A stretch of 64,000 nucleotides of DNA from G965229605 sp965229605 (GCA_965229605.1 OZ245892.1:1-64000); one strand, 5' to 3'; positions 16,432-25,551 are shown, numbered from the stretch's first letter. Notes: generated by a model from the letters alone, not told the origin. A program made the numbers and translations.

Positions 16432-16850
16432 TCTATCATCCTTTTCTGCAACAAGTGAGTTATCCGCTTATAACAGAGCCCTACAAGCAGGACCACTATA
16501 AGATATGTATGTAAATACACTTGCCGTGATCCTCCTGTTTCGTCAAGGTTTCCGTACTATGAATTATAAAGAGAATGCAGCCAGCGATTCTTTCGAGAGC
16601 CTGTTGATCCCCAGAGTGATGAAGAATCAGACTCTTGCTTTATTTTCAATCACTATTGATTAAATTTTAATCATATTGGTGGGCTATTTTGAATCAATTA
16701 TTTTTAATTCCCTGATTTATATAAAAATATTGGACTCGCACCAGCAGCAGAATATGGCACAACCTGTGAATAGTAACAGGCGCACTCTGTGAATAGCGGA
16801 ATTATGTTAGGGTCAGGACCCTAGAGGAATTGACATAAAGGAGATTAAAA
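16432..16850. other. 419-bp intergenic region, acpP/amtB divergent
   Basis: No gene is seen. The region is AT-rich from 16500 to 16740. It holds a direct repeat CTGTGAATAG at 16764-16773 and 16787-16796, 23 bp apart, then the TAGGGTC dyad at 16808-16823, and the amtB ribosome-binding site (AAAGGAG). A GGCAC-containing sequence at 16756-16771 resembles half of a sigma-54 promoter but lacks the GC element at the right spacing. Promoters for acpP and amtB must lie here, but I cannot place them securely. Confidence 0.6.
16808..16823. repeat. Solo TAGGGTC dyad upstream of amtB
   Basis: TAGGGTCAGGACCCTA is a perfect dyad flanked by TA on both sides. It lies 27 bp before the amtB start, between the putative promoter and the ribosome-binding site. 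It is the reverse complement of the copy at 7635-7650. Confidence 0.85.
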
Positions 16851-18194
16851 ATGGTGCAAGCCATACAAAAAAACATTTTGCGCTTAAATATTTTGCGCTT
16901 GGCAGGCTTTTCCCCCGTTCTATTGTTTGGCCTGGTTTTTTGGGGACTGGGCGCAGAAACCGCCTTTGCTCAAGATACAGCGATTGATAAAGCAGATACC
17001 GCCTGGATGATTGTCGCCAGCGCACTCGTCTTGATGATGACTCTGCCAGGCCTTGCGCTGTTTTACGGCGGCATGGTGCGAAAGAAAAATGTCTTGGCAA
17101 TCACAACACAGATTTTTGCCTCGGCCTGTATGTCGGCCTTGCTGTGGATGGTGCTTGGCTACTCGCTGGCCTTCGGCGACGGCGGCTCCCTCAACTGGCT
17201 GGTTGGCGGCTTTGACTATGTCTTCTTGAACGGGATCGGACTCGAAGATGCTGGCGGAACAATCCCCGACAGCCTTTTCGTCATGTTCCAGATGACTTTC
17301 GCCATCATCACCCCCGCCCTGATCACCGGGGCTTTTGCAGATCGCATGAAATTTTCAGCCTCCCTGATCTTTCTCGGCAGCTGGATGCTGATCGTCTATG
17401 CCCCGGTTTGCCACTGGGTCTGGGGCGGCGGATTCCTTGGCGATGAAGGCGTGCTTGATTTCGCAGGCGGCACCGTCGTCCATATCAACGCCGGGATCGC
17501 CGGGCTGGTCGCTGCGCTGGTCCTTGGCCCCCGCCATAACTATCGTAAAGAAAATATGGCTCCGCATAACCTCGTCCTCAGCATGATCGGGGCCTCCTTC
17601 CTCTGGGTGGGCTGGTTTGGCTTTAATGCCGGGTCCGCCGTCGCCGCAGACGGGCTGGCCTCCATGGCGATGCTGTCAACCCAGATCGCCGCCGCCGCTG
17701 CTGCCATGGCCTGGATGGTCTTTGAATGGATGACCTATAAAAAAGCCAGCCTGCTTGGCATTATCTCCGGCGCAATCGGCGGGCTGGTCGCCATCACCCC
17801 GGCTGCCGGTTTTGTCGATCCACAAGGGGCACTGGTAATTGGCTTGCTGGCCGGTATGCTCTGTTTCTATGGCTCAACAAAGCTGAAAGCCATGCTGCGC
17901 TATGATGACAGCCTGGATGTCTTTGGCGTCCACGGCATTGGCGGCATTGTCGGGGCTATCCTGACCGGTGTCTTTGCCCGCGAAGCGATTGGCGGCACCC
18001 CCGGGGCAATCGAAGGCAATGTCGGGCTGGTCTGGACCCAGATCATCGGCCTGGTTTCCACCATTGTCTGGAGTGCCGTTGGCAGCTGGGTCCTTTTGAA
18101 GATCACTGGTGCACTGGTCGGCGGTCTGCGGGTTGAGCGCGATGTCGAGGTCGAAGGCCTGGACGTCAATCTGCATGGAGAAACTGTGCAGTAA
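16851..18194 (+). CDS. amtB: Ammonium transporter AmtB
   Basis: AmtB conducts ammonium across the inner membrane. The 447-residue product has a cleavable signal peptide (to about residue 40, FAQD) followed by 11 predicted membrane helices. It carries TLPGLALFYGGMVRKKN, the first pore histidine in DFAGGTVVHINAGIAG, and the second in DVFGVHGIGGIVGA. ATG 16851 follows AAAGGAG. The signal region contains a 15-bp in-frame duplication (16875-16904). Its usual partner glnK is not adjacent: acpP is upstream and an unrelated lipoprotein gene is downstream. A hairpin follows the stop. Confidence 0.96.
   Translation: MVQAIQKNILRLNILRLAGFSPVLLFGLVFWGLGAETAFAQDTAIDKADTAWMIVASALVLMMTLPGLALFYGGMVRKKNVLAITTQIFASACMSALLWMVLGYSLAFGDGGSLNWLVGGFDYVFLNGIGLEDAGGTIPDSLFVMFQMTFAIITPALITGAFADRMKFSASLIFLGSWMLIVYAPVCHWVWGGGFLGDEGVLDFAGGTVVHINAGIAGLVAALVLGPRHNYRKENMAPHNLVLSMIGASFLWVGWFGFNAGSAVAADGLASMAMLSTQIAAAAAAMAWMVFEWMTYKKASLLGIISGAIGGLVAITPAAGFVDPQGALVIGLLAGMLCFYGSTKLKAMLRYDDSLDVFGVHGIGGIVGAILTGVFAREAIGGTPGAIEGNVGLVWTQIIGLVSTIVWSAVGSWVLLKITGALVGGLRVERDVEVEGLDVNLHGETVQ
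16875..16904 (+). repeat. 2 x 15-bp in-frame tandem repeat in amtB signal peptide
   Basis: Units at 16875-16889 and 16890-16904 share ATTTTGCGCTT and encode ILRLN/ILRLA-like pentapeptides ahead of the hydrophobic core. Confidence 0.88.
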
Positions 18195-18232
18195 ACTTGC
18201 CCCTTCTTGTATAGAATGGTTAAAGGGGTAAA

Positions 18233-18270
18233 AAACCTCCTGTCCCGTTGCTGACCGGGGCAGGAGGTTT
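18233..18270 (+). terminator. Strong hairpin after amtB
   Basis: AAACCTCCTG-T-CCC pairs with GGG-G-CAGGAGGTTT (18233-18246 with 18257-18270), giving a stem of about 13-14 bp. It lies 39 bp past the amtB stop and 25 bp before the next gene. The symmetric A/T flanks make it a possible bidirectional terminator. Confidence 0.7.
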
Positions 18271-18295
18271 CCCACTCCAGCTTTAGGAGAATATA

Positions 18296-19366
18296 ATGAG
18301 CCCATTCTATGCCACACTTATTCATCGTGTTTCCCATTCGCTTTATCCTGATTTTATAAAAGGAAGCTGCGCCGTTCTGGCTTTGAGTCTTCTGGTGGCC
18401 TGTGCAGGCACTGCACCGCCAGCCCTGGCCCAGAGCCAGGACAATATCCGCGTCATCGTCATGGGCGAAGATGAGGACCCTAATTCGGTCTCAAGGCGCA
18501 GCGATATCTACACAAGAGTCATCGCCGAACTGCAAGAAAGCATGTTTCGTTCCGGCTTCCAGCTTGTCGATGAAGATATGCTGGCGGCTGACCTTGGCTG
18601 GCGGGTGCGCGAACGACTCAGCAAAGTCGAACTCATCGAACAGGTCAATCTGGCCAACGGCGAAGGACGCGGCAACCTATACTCGCGCGCGCTCTTCCTG
18701 TTCCGGATTCATGCCACCAAAGAGGATTTATCCTATGCCACCCGCATCCGGGTCCGTATCAGTGGCGAACTCTATGATATCGAATCCAACAGCTTCCTTG
18801 GCACATTTGAATTGCCACGCGTGGTGGCCTCGGCCCCGGCAGATTGCAGCACAGTCTGCCTCAACGAAACCGTTGGCGACAAAGCCCGCGAAATTGCTGC
18901 CGGACTTGGCGATGTGATGGCCCGCAAGCTGGCCTATCTTACCCCCGCAGACGGCTATGGCTCTGATCTGGCTTTCAATGATGCCGCGCTTGATTCACGC
19001 TGCGAAAATTTGCCGATCACCTATACCATGGAATTCAAACGTTTCTCGCCGCTTGAAATCGATTCGGTCATGCGAATCCTCACCAATGACCTTTCCGATC
19101 TCAGCCCCAATGAAGCCCTGCCCTGCTATCGTGACCATGAACTGCTGGTCGGCGGCAATAGTGCCATTCGCCGCTATAGCTATCGCTCTCACGCCGCCCG
19201 GCATCGGCTGTTCGGCTGGCTGGAACTGATCCTGCGCGATAGCGGTATGGGCTATGATGAAGGACGGGTCACCCTCTATACCGATGGCAGTGCCTTTATC
19301 ATGGACAAAGTCATCGGCGGGCGCGAAATCCCGGCTGCTAACCAATCCGGCCAAAAATTTAATTGA
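18296..19366 (+). CDS. Putative lipoprotein of unknown function
   Basis: ATG 18296 follows a TAGGAG site. The 356-residue product has a long N-terminus, a hydrophobic stretch ending in a lipobox-like LLVAC near residue 36, and a second possible cleavage site (PALAQSQ). The first part of the mature protein (RRSDIYTRVIAELQESMFRSGFQLVDEDML, then VRISGELYDIESNSFLG) resembles the CsgG/FlgT fold in pattern only. The C-terminal half (FKRFSPLEIDSVMRILTNDL, LFGWLELILRDSGM) is unrecognised. Two Cys pairs (CSTVC; C-x-n-C) could form disulphides. It is isolated by the amtB hairpin upstream and a convergent gene downstream. Confidence 0.6.
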   Translation: MSPFYATLIHRVSHSLYPDFIKGSCAVLALSLLVACAGTAPPALAQSQDNIRVIVMGEDEDPNSVSRRSDIYTRVIAELQESMFRSGFQLVDEDMLAADLGWRVRERLSKVELIEQVNLANGEGRGNLYSRALFLFRIHATKEDLSYATRIRVRISGELYDIESNSFLGTFELPRVVASAPADCSTVCLNETVGDKAREIAAGLGDVMARKLAYLTPADGYGSDLAFNDAALDSRCENLPITYTMEFKRFSPLEIDSVMRILTNDLSDLSPNEALPCYRDHELLVGGNSAIRRYSYRSHAARHRLFGWLELILRDSGMGYDEGRVTLYTDGSAFIMDKVIGGREIPAANQSGQKFN

Positions 19367-19371
19367 GGGGG

Positions 19372-20205
19372 TTAATTGGGCGGGAGATCCCAGGTCGGCA
19401 GGGTCTGGCTCAACCGCCCGCCTATTCTAAGCGGCGCAATCCTTTTAGCCAGGCCAGTCATTGGATCGCTCTCCACCATCACCCCGCAGACCGTTGCCGG
19501 ACCCGTCGCAGGCTCCAGGCGCGGGCGGGGGATTTGCCCCAAAGCCCGGGCAAGCGCAGGCTGCTTTTGCATCCCGATAGATGAATCATAATCGCCGCAC
19601 ATCCCGGCATCAGTCTGATAGCCGGTGCCGCCTTCCAGAATCTGGGTGTCAGCCGTCGGGACATGGGTATGACTGCCCACCACCAAAGTCGCCTGCCCGT
19701 CGCAAAAATGACCAATGCAATATTTCTCGGAACTCGCCTCGCCATGGACATCAACAATAACCGCATCCAGCCCGTAATCTCCGGGAACACCTTCAGGCAA
19801 AAGACGCTTTAAAGCACTATAGGGGCTGCCGCAGAACTCCATAAACAGCCGGGTCAGGATATTGATGATCAAAACCCGCCGTCCCTCGGCATCCTGAAAG
19901 ACATAGCTGCCCTTGCCAGGCGGAGTCCCGTCCAGATTGGCCGGGCGCAAAAGACGCGGGCATTTCTCCATATAGCCGATAATTTCTCCGCGATCCCAGG
20001 AATGATTGCCCCCGGTGATCACATCAACCCCGACCTCAAAAAGCGAATCAGCTATGGACGGACTGATCCCATAACCGTGGGAAGCATTCTCGCCATTCAC
20101 AATCACCAGATCAAATTGATAGTGCGACCGCAACTGCGGCACCTGCTCCAGAACAGCTGTGCGACCTGTTTTCCCGACAATATCCCCCAGATAAAGAATG
20201 CGCAT
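19372..20205 (-). CDS. YmdB/TIGR00282-family metallophosphoesterase
   Basis: Members are metal-dependent phosphodiesterases; Bacillus YmdB hydrolyses 2',3'-cyclic AMP. The 277-residue product has the metal ligands in LYLGDIVGKTGR, VNGENASHG, TGGNHSWDRGE, IVDVHGEASSEK and VGSHTHVPTADTQIL, all in family order, and DAGMCGDYDSSIG near the C-terminus. The length is normal. It ends 5 bp from the convergent lipoprotein gene and follows the acyl-CoA dehydrogenase by 8 bp on the same strand, suggesting cotranscription. It often neighbours rny or purine genes elsewhere, but not here. Confidence 0.92.
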   Translation of the reverse strand: MRILYLGDIVGKTGRTAVLEQVPQLRSHYQFDLVIVNGENASHGYGISPSIADSLFEVGVDVITGGNHSWDRGEIIGYMEKCPRLLRPANLDGTPPGKGSYVFQDAEGRRVLIINILTRLFMEFCGSPYSALKRLLPEGVPGDYGLDAVIVDVHGEASSEKYCIGHFCDGQATLVVGSHTHVPTADTQILEGGTGYQTDAGMCGDYDSSIGMQKQPALARALGQIPRPRLEPATGPATVCGVMVESDPMTGLAKRIAPLRIGGRLSQTLPTWDLPPN

Positions 20206-20213
20206 GAAGGAAG

Positions 20214-21995
20214 CTAGATCCGCTCAACCTGAAACTGGCTCAATCCATCCGCTCCGATCATCGCTTTTAAAGCCGCAACCTGCACCAGCTCGGTCTCAGC
20301 ATAAATCCGGGCAATGCGCAGCTTGTCCTGTGCCGCTTCGCTCAATTTCTCAACCTTGAAGCCGGTTTTCTCAAGCAGCCGGACAGAGACATTGGCAAGC
20401 GAAACTCCGCCAGAAACCAGCGACAACAGCTTTAAAAAATAAACCGCCGTCAGCCCGTTGGCAACCAGACCATCGGCTCCGTCTTTCAGCAAATGATCAA
20501 TGCCATCGCCCAATATCTTGCTGGCTGTGGCCAGATGGTGCTTCAAAACAGCGATGTCTTCGCCTTCAATCCCGTCAAGCTTTGCAACAAGCACTTTGAT
20601 CTCTGCAAGATACTCTCGCGCTGCCGCACCGTTGTCTTTCAAAATTTTGCGCCCGACCAGATCCATCGCCTGAATGCCATTGGTGCCTTCATAAATCGGC
20701 AGAATACGCGCATCCCGGTAAAGCTGGGCAATGCCCGTGCCTTCAACAAATCCGGCCCCGCCATGCACCTGCACCGCGCTGGAAGCAATCTCGACCCCCT
20801 CATCCGTAAACCAGGCTTTGACCACCGGCACCATCAAATCAACCCGCCGACCAGCATAGGCCGATAATTCAGGATTTTTATCGCGCTTCAACGTATCAAA
20901 AGCCAGCATCACATCCAGAAGCAAGGCCCGCATCGCTTCAATCTTCGCGCGCATGGTCAAAAGCATCCGCCGCACATCACCATGTTTGGCTATCGGGACA
21001 TTCTTTTCATCTCCATGACGGCCCTGATGACGCTCCCAGGCATAGGTCCGCGCCTGTTGAAATGCCCGCTCGGCAATCGACAAGCCCTGAATACCCACAA
21101 ATAACCGCGCCATATTCATCATGGTAAACATATGGGCCAGGCCGTGATTTTCCTTGCCAACCAGAAAGCCGATGGCCCCTTGATTGCCGCCATATTCCAT
21201 CACGCAGGTCGGGGAACCATGAATGCCCAATTTATCCTCCAGCGCAAGACAGCGCAGATCATTATGTTCCTGCAAACTGCCATCGGCTCCAACCATATAT
21301 TTAGGCACCAGAAACAGTGAAATTCCGGCAGTGCCAGCCGGTGCGCCCTCAATCCGGGCCAGCACCAGATGGATAATATTTTTATGCGCATCATGATCGC
21401 CAAAGGTAATATAGATTTTTTGACCATGCAGCCGGTAATGATCGCCATCCGGCACCGCACGGGTGGCAACTTTCGATAGATCACTGCCCGCCTGCGGTTC
21501 GGTCAAATTCATGGTGCCCGACCATTCCGATGAAACCAGCTTTGGCAAATAGCGAGTCTTTTGCTCTTCATTGCCATGTTCGATCAGGGCTTCAATCACG
21601 CCTTGAGTCAACAGCGGATTAAGCGCCCAGGCCATGCCCGCCGACTGGATCATCTCCTGCACCGCCGCCGCCAAAGTCCAGGGCAGACCATGCCCGCCGT
21701 AATCCGGCTCAACCGCCAACCCGGCCCAGCCACCTTCCTGATAGGCCTGATAGGCCGGATAGAAATTCTCAGGCAGCCGGACCTTGCCATTCTCAAGCCG
21801 GGCTTTCTCCAGATCACCAGAACGGCTGGTCGGCGCAATCACCTCGGCAGCCAGCTTCCCGGCTTCCTCAAGAATGGTGATCAAATCATCAGGCTGATGA
21901 TCCTCCATCCCCGGAAGACTGCACAGGGTCTCGCCCAAGCCTCCATCTTGAAAAAGCAGGTTGAGATCAGAAACAGGCGGGGTGTAATGAGTCAT
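20214..21995 (-). CDS. Acyl-CoA dehydrogenase, DmdC-like family
   Basis: The enzyme is an FAD-dependent acyl-CoA dehydrogenase. The 593-residue length, the N-terminal extension MTHYTPPVSDLNLLFQ and the extra C-terminal helical domain (residues about 460-590) match the family annotated as 3-methylmercaptopropionyl-CoA dehydrogenase (DmdC), which acts in DMSP demethylation. Core motifs are MNLTEPQAGSDLS, ITFGDHD and YEGTNGIQAMDLVGRK, which carries the catalytic Glu. Family members also act on other acyl-CoAs, and no dmdA or dmdB is in the window, so DMSP use is not established. A Leu-less, charged tail ends the protein. Confidence 0.85.
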   Translation of the reverse strand: MTHYTPPVSDLNLLFQDGGLGETLCSLPGMEDHQPDDLITILEEAGKLAAEVIAPTSRSGDLEKARLENGKVRLPENFYPAYQAYQEGGWAGLAVEPDYGGHGLPWTLAAAVQEMIQSAGMAWALNPLLTQGVIEALIEHGNEEQKTRYLPKLVSSEWSGTMNLTEPQAGSDLSKVATRAVPDGDHYRLHGQKIYITFGDHDAHKNIIHLVLARIEGAPAGTAGISLFLVPKYMVGADGSLQEHNDLRCLALEDKLGIHGSPTCVMEYGGNQGAIGFLVGKENHGLAHMFTMMNMARLFVGIQGLSIAERAFQQARTYAWERHQGRHGDEKNVPIAKHGDVRRMLLTMRAKIEAMRALLLDVMLAFDTLKRDKNPELSAYAGRRVDLMVPVVKAWFTDEGVEIASSAVQVHGGAGFVEGTGIAQLYRDARILPIYEGTNGIQAMDLVGRKILKDNGAAAREYLAEIKVLVAKLDGIEGEDIAVLKHHLATASKILGDGIDHLLKDGADGLVANGLTAVYFLKLLSLVSGGVSLANVSVRLLEKTGFKVEKLSEAAQDKLRIARIYAETELVQVAALKAMIGADGLSQFQVERI

Positions 21996-22174
21996 TCTCT
22001 ATCTCCTTTTTCCACATTTTTCACAGCTTTCCAACAGCTTTTCCCCATAAAAAGGGGGCATCTCCACAGGGCTGCAGATAAAGACGCAGACATGCCGGGC
22101 GCGGGCGTAAAAAGCAATTTCTCTGTCATTTGCCCCAAAATGACTTTGTCAAAATGAGCTGTTTACGAAGGCTA

Positions 22175-23575
22175 TTAACCGAGTGCCTTTACAATCTGTT
22201 CGCACATGGCTTTGGCATCACCAAACAGCATCATCGTATTGTCACGGAAGAAAAGTTCATTCTCAACTCCCGCATAGCCGGACGCCATCGACCGTTTGAT
22301 AAACAGTACCTGGCGGGCATTTTCGACATCAAGGATCGGCATTCCGTAAATAGCAGAGGTTTTGTCGGATTTTGCGGCCGGGTTGGTGACGTCATTTGCG
22401 CCGATCACAAAGGCGACATCTGCGTCCGAGAACGAGCGGTTGATATCTTCCATTTCAAAAACTTCATCATAGGGGACATTGGCTTCGGCCAGCAGGACAT
22501 TCATATGGCCCGGCATGCGCCCGGCAACCGGGTGAATGGCGTAAGAGACCTCGATCCCCTGGCTTTTCAAAAGATCAGCCATTTCGCGCAAGGCATGTTG
22601 AGCCTGGGCGACGGCCATGCCATAGCCGGGGACGATGATGATTTTTTCGCTATTGCCCATCAGGAAGGCGGCATCTTCTGCGGCACCGGAGCGAACTGGA
22701 CGGTCTTCACCATCGCCGCCTGCACCTGCGGCACTGGTTTCACCACCAAAGCCACCGAGGATGACGTTGAAGATTGAGCGGTTCATGCCTTTGCACATAA
22801 TATAGGAGAGAATGGCCCCGGAGGAGCCAACCAGCGCCCCGGTGATGATCAGGGCGGTATTTGCGAGTGTGAAGCCAATTCCGCAAGCGGCCCAGCCGGA
22901 GTAGGAATTGAGCATGGAGACAACAACTGGCATATCGGCCCCGCCAATCGGGACGATGAGCAAGACGCCGAGTAAAAAGCTGACGGCGACGATTGCCCAG
23001 AAGACGGTTGGCGTTTGTTCGAAGCATAAAAGAGCCAGCAGTCCGACCAGTCCGATCCCGAGGGCGGCATTGAGCATATGCTGCATGGGGAAGACCAGCG
23101 GTTTGGAGGGCAGGATGGCTTGCAGTTTTCCGAATGCGATGATGGAGCCGGTAAAGGTGATGGCACCGATGGCTGTTCCCAGTCCCATTTCGATGAGGGA
23201 TGGGACGGAGATTGCGCCTGTTGTTCCGATTCCGTAGGATTCTGGGGAATAGAAGGCGGCGGCAGCGACGAACACGGCGGCGAGTCCGACCAGAGAGTGG
23301 AAGGCTGCGACCAGCTGCGGCAGCGCGGTCATGACGATTTTGCGTGCGATGATTGTTCCGATGGCGCCGCCGATGACCAGCCCGAGCAGGATCAGTTCAT
23401 AGGACAGCACGTTTGGCCCGAGCAGCGTGGTACCGATTGCGATAGCCATGCCGATGATTCCGAAGAGGTTTCCTTTGCGGGCGGTTTCTGGATGGCTAAG
23501 TCCGCGCAATGCAAGGATAAAGAGGCATGCAGAGATTAAATAGGCATATCCAGCCCAATCTACAGCTGCATTCAT
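22175..23575 (-). CDS. pntB: NAD(P) transhydrogenase subunit beta
   Basis: PntB couples proton flow to hydride transfer from NADH to NADP+. The 466-residue product has eight to nine membrane helices (residues 1-260) followed by the NADP-binding dIII domain. In that domain KIIIVPGYGMAVAQAQH, YAIHPVAGRMPGHMNVLLAEA and DVAFVIGANDVTNPAAK are clear. It ends a pntAA-pntAB-pntB operon. The membrane part has distinctive third-position usage compared with neighbouring genes. Confidence 0.97.
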   Translation of the reverse strand: MNAAVDWAGYAYLISACLFILALRGLSHPETARKGNLFGIIGMAIAIGTTLLGPNVLSYELILLGLVIGGAIGTIIARKIVMTALPQLVAAFHSLVGLAAVFVAAAAFYSPESYGIGTTGAISVPSLIEMGLGTAIGAITFTGSIIAFGKLQAILPSKPLVFPMQHMLNAALGIGLVGLLALLCFEQTPTVFWAIVAVSFLLGVLLIVPIGGADMPVVVSMLNSYSGWAACGIGFTLANTALIITGALVGSSGAILSYIMCKGMNRSIFNVILGGFGGETSAAGAGGDGEDRPVRSGAAEDAAFLMGNSEKIIIVPGYGMAVAQAQHALREMADLLKSQGIEVSYAIHPVAGRMPGHMNVLLAEANVPYDEVFEMEDINRSFSDADVAFVIGANDVTNPAAKSDKTSAIYGMPILDVENARQVLFIKRSMASGYAGVENELFFRDNTMMLFGDAKAMCEQIVKALG

Positions 23576-23606
23576 AGGTTTGCTCCTTAACTAAATCGGC
23601 AGTTGG

Positions 23607-23996
23607 TTATCGCTGCTTTCGCTTGAACATTGATAGCATGCGCTGCGTGACGATGAATCCGCCGAAGATATTGACGCTTGCGAGCGTTACGGCGATGAAT
23701 CCGAAGATTTTGGACAGGTTAAGGTCGGTTGGTCCGGCGGCGATGAGGGCACCGACGATAATGACGGAGGAGATGGCGTTGGTGACTCCCATCAGCGGGG
23801 AGTGCAGGGCGGGTGTGACGGCCCAGACGACGTAATAGCCGACAACACAGGCGAGGACAAAGGCGGTAAACAGATAGAGGAAAGGTGTTGTTTCGCCCCC
23901 TGCGACAGAGGTGCCCAGAGAGGCTTGCAGGTCTGCCGCGAGCATAGCGGCATCGGCGGCCAGAGCTTCGGCTTGCCGGAGTAAGGAATCAGCCAT
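23607..23996 (-). CDS. pntAB: NAD(P) transhydrogenase membrane subunit alpha-2
   Basis: This 129-residue protein is the separate membrane (dII) part of the alpha subunit in the split, alphaproteobacterial type of transhydrogenase. A disordered N-terminus of about 35 residues is followed by three or four helices (FLYLFTAFVLACVVGYYVVW, VIIVGALIAAG, FIAVTLASVNIFGGFIVT) and the conserved TPALHSPLMGVTNAISS. It overlaps pntAA by 8 bp and precedes pntB by 31 bp. Confidence 0.95.
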   Translation of the reverse strand: MADSLLRQAEALAADAAMLAADLQASLGTSVAGGETTPFLYLFTAFVLACVVGYYVVWAVTPALHSPLMGVTNAISSVIIVGALIAAGPTDLNLSKIFGFIAVTLASVNIFGGFIVTQRMLSMFKRKQR

Positions 23997-25551
23997 TTTT
24001 ATTCTCTTGCGGTTGAGCGTTTTGCGTTTCGGGCGTATCAGGTGCCGTTGCTACTGCTTGAGGTGTAGTGGTCACAGGGTCGTTTGATGGGGCCGTTTGT
24101 GTCACTTCCGTTACGCTCGTTTCAACAGGATTTTGTTCTACTGGATTCTTTCTGGGCCGACCACGCTTGCGCGGGGGCCCATCAGATTTTACAGCATCAC
24201 TTGCAGCAGCCTCGACCGGATTCTTACGGGGTCTGCCACGTTTGCGCGGCGTATCACTTGCAACAGCTTCAACCGGGTTCTTTTTGGGCCGACCGCGTTT
24301 GCGCGGGGCCTCGGACTTGACAGCTTCGCTTGCAACAGCTTCAACCGGGTTCTTTTTGGGTCGCCCGCGCTTGCGCGGGGCAGCCGGGTCACTGCCGCTT
24401 CCAGAACCCGGCATCTGATATTGGTTGAGAACCGTTTCATGAATAATCTTGCCGCCATCGGTGACCATTGTGCCGCGCACAATCTCGTCTTCCATGTCAG
24501 GCGCAAGCTGTTTGCTTTCCTTGTCGGTCATCGGGGCAAGGAAATTCAAAAGATTGCGGGCAAAAAGCTGGCTGGTGGTCTGGGCCACCCGGGCCGGGAA
24601 ATTGGCATGGCCAACCAATGTCACGCCATGTTTTGTGACCACTTTTCCATATTCTGATAAAGGACAATTCCCCCCGGCTTCAACCGCCAGATCAACAATC
24701 ACCGACCCCGGGCGCATGGATTTGACATGATCGGCACTGACCAGAACCGGCGCAGGCCGTCCGGGAATAAGGGCGGTGGTGATCACAATATCCATCTCCT
24801 GGATGGTTTCAGCCACCAGCGCGGCTTGTGCCCGTTTATAGGATTCAGACATTTCCTTGGCATAGCCGCCAGCGGTTTGGGCCGCAGCAAATTCATCATT
24901 TTCAACCGCAACAAATTTTCCACCCAGACTCTGCACCTGTTCTTTGGTGGCCGGGCGGACATCGGTGGCATAGACAACGGCCCCCAGACGTTTTGCCGTC
25001 GCAATCGCCTGCAACCCGGCAACGCCAACCCCCATCACAAAGACATTTGCCGGGGTTACCCGCCCGGCAGCCGTTGACATCATCGGCACGGCCCGGGCAA
25101 AATGTTCAAGCGCATCCAGCACCGCCTTATAACCCGCCATATTGGCTTGCGAAGATAAAATATCCATCGACTGGGCACGGGTAATCCGGGGCAATAACTC
25201 AAGGGCAAAAAGCCGCACACCCGCCTTGGCCAACCCGTTCACAACGGCTTTATCGCTCAAGGCCGCAGCATGACAAACCAGACTTTGCCCGGGCTTGAAC
25301 AAAGAAACTTCACTTGCCAACGGACGCTGGACCTTAAAAATAACCGCAGCCCCCTTGACGGCCTGGGCTGCTGTTGCTGCTATTTTAGCACCGGCCTGAC
25401 GAAATTCCTCATCGGAAAAAGCCGCTCCCGCCCCGGCTCCTGCTTCAATAACCACGTCATGGCCCTGAGCCACCAGCTTTTCAATCGTATCAGGGGCAGC
25501 CGCAACACGGGTCTCATGCGGGCGACGCTCCTTTAAAATGGCAATCTGCAT
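23989..25551 (-). CDS. pntAA: NAD(P) transhydrogenase subunit alpha-1 with AT-hook-like tail
   Basis: PntAA binds NAD(H) in the soluble dI domain. The alanine-dehydrogenase-like core (residues 1 to about 380) has KERRPHETRVAAAP, the RITRAQSMDILSSQANMAGYKAV segment, and the Rossmann motif VMGVGVAGLQAIATAKRLGA. It is followed by a 140-residue tail that the family normally lacks. The tail has four RKRGRP(K/R)KNPVE motifs at residues 393, 417, 436 and 461, then a Thr/Pro/Gln-rich end (NDPVTTTPQAV, TQNAQPQENKNG). KRGRPKK is the AT-hook core that binds the minor groove. Usual alpha-1 length is about 370-390 residues; this one has 520. Confidence 0.95.
   Translation of the reverse strand: MQIAILKERRPHETRVAAAPDTIEKLVAQGHDVVIEAGAGAGAAFSDEEFRQAGAKIAATAAQAVKGAAVIFKVQRPLASEVSLFKPGQSLVCHAAALSDKAVVNGLAKAGVRLFALELLPRITRAQSMDILSSQANMAGYKAVLDALEHFARAVPMMSTAAGRVTPANVFVMGVGVAGLQAIATAKRLGAVVYATDVRPATKEQVQSLGGKFVAVENDEFAAAQTAGGYAKEMSESYKRAQAALVAETIQEMDIVITTALIPGRPAPVLVSADHVKSMRPGSVIVDLAVEAGGNCPLSEYGKVVTKHGVTLVGHANFPARVAQTTSQLFARNLLNFLAPMTDKESKQLAPDMEDEIVRGTMVTDGGKIIHETVLNQYQMPGSGSGSDPAAPRKRGRPKKNPVEAVASEAVKSEAPRKRGRPKKNPVEAVASDTPRKRGRPRKNPVEAAASDAVKSDGPPRKRGRPRKNPVEQNPVETSVTEVTQTAPSNDPVTTTPQAVATAPDTPETQNAQPQENKNG
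24143..24382 (-). repeat. Four imperfect repeats encoding RKRGRPKKNPVE units
   Basis: Four copies of a block encoding RKRGRP(K/R)KNPVE lie in the 3' part of pntAA at unequal spacings (24, 19 and 25 residues). The linkers also repeat (AVASEAVKSEAP, AVASDTP, AAASDAVKSDGPP), so the array grew by duplication of a 57-75-bp unit. Confidence 0.92.

Noticed and set aside
16756..16771. Sigma-54 promoter upstream of amtB
   Set aside because: TGGCAC is present, but at the required 10-base spacing there is GA, not GC. One half-site is not enough.
24068..24418. Plus-strand open frame of 116 codons across the AT-hook repeats
   Set aside because: It is the antisense reading of the pntAA repeat array and repeats only because that array repeats.
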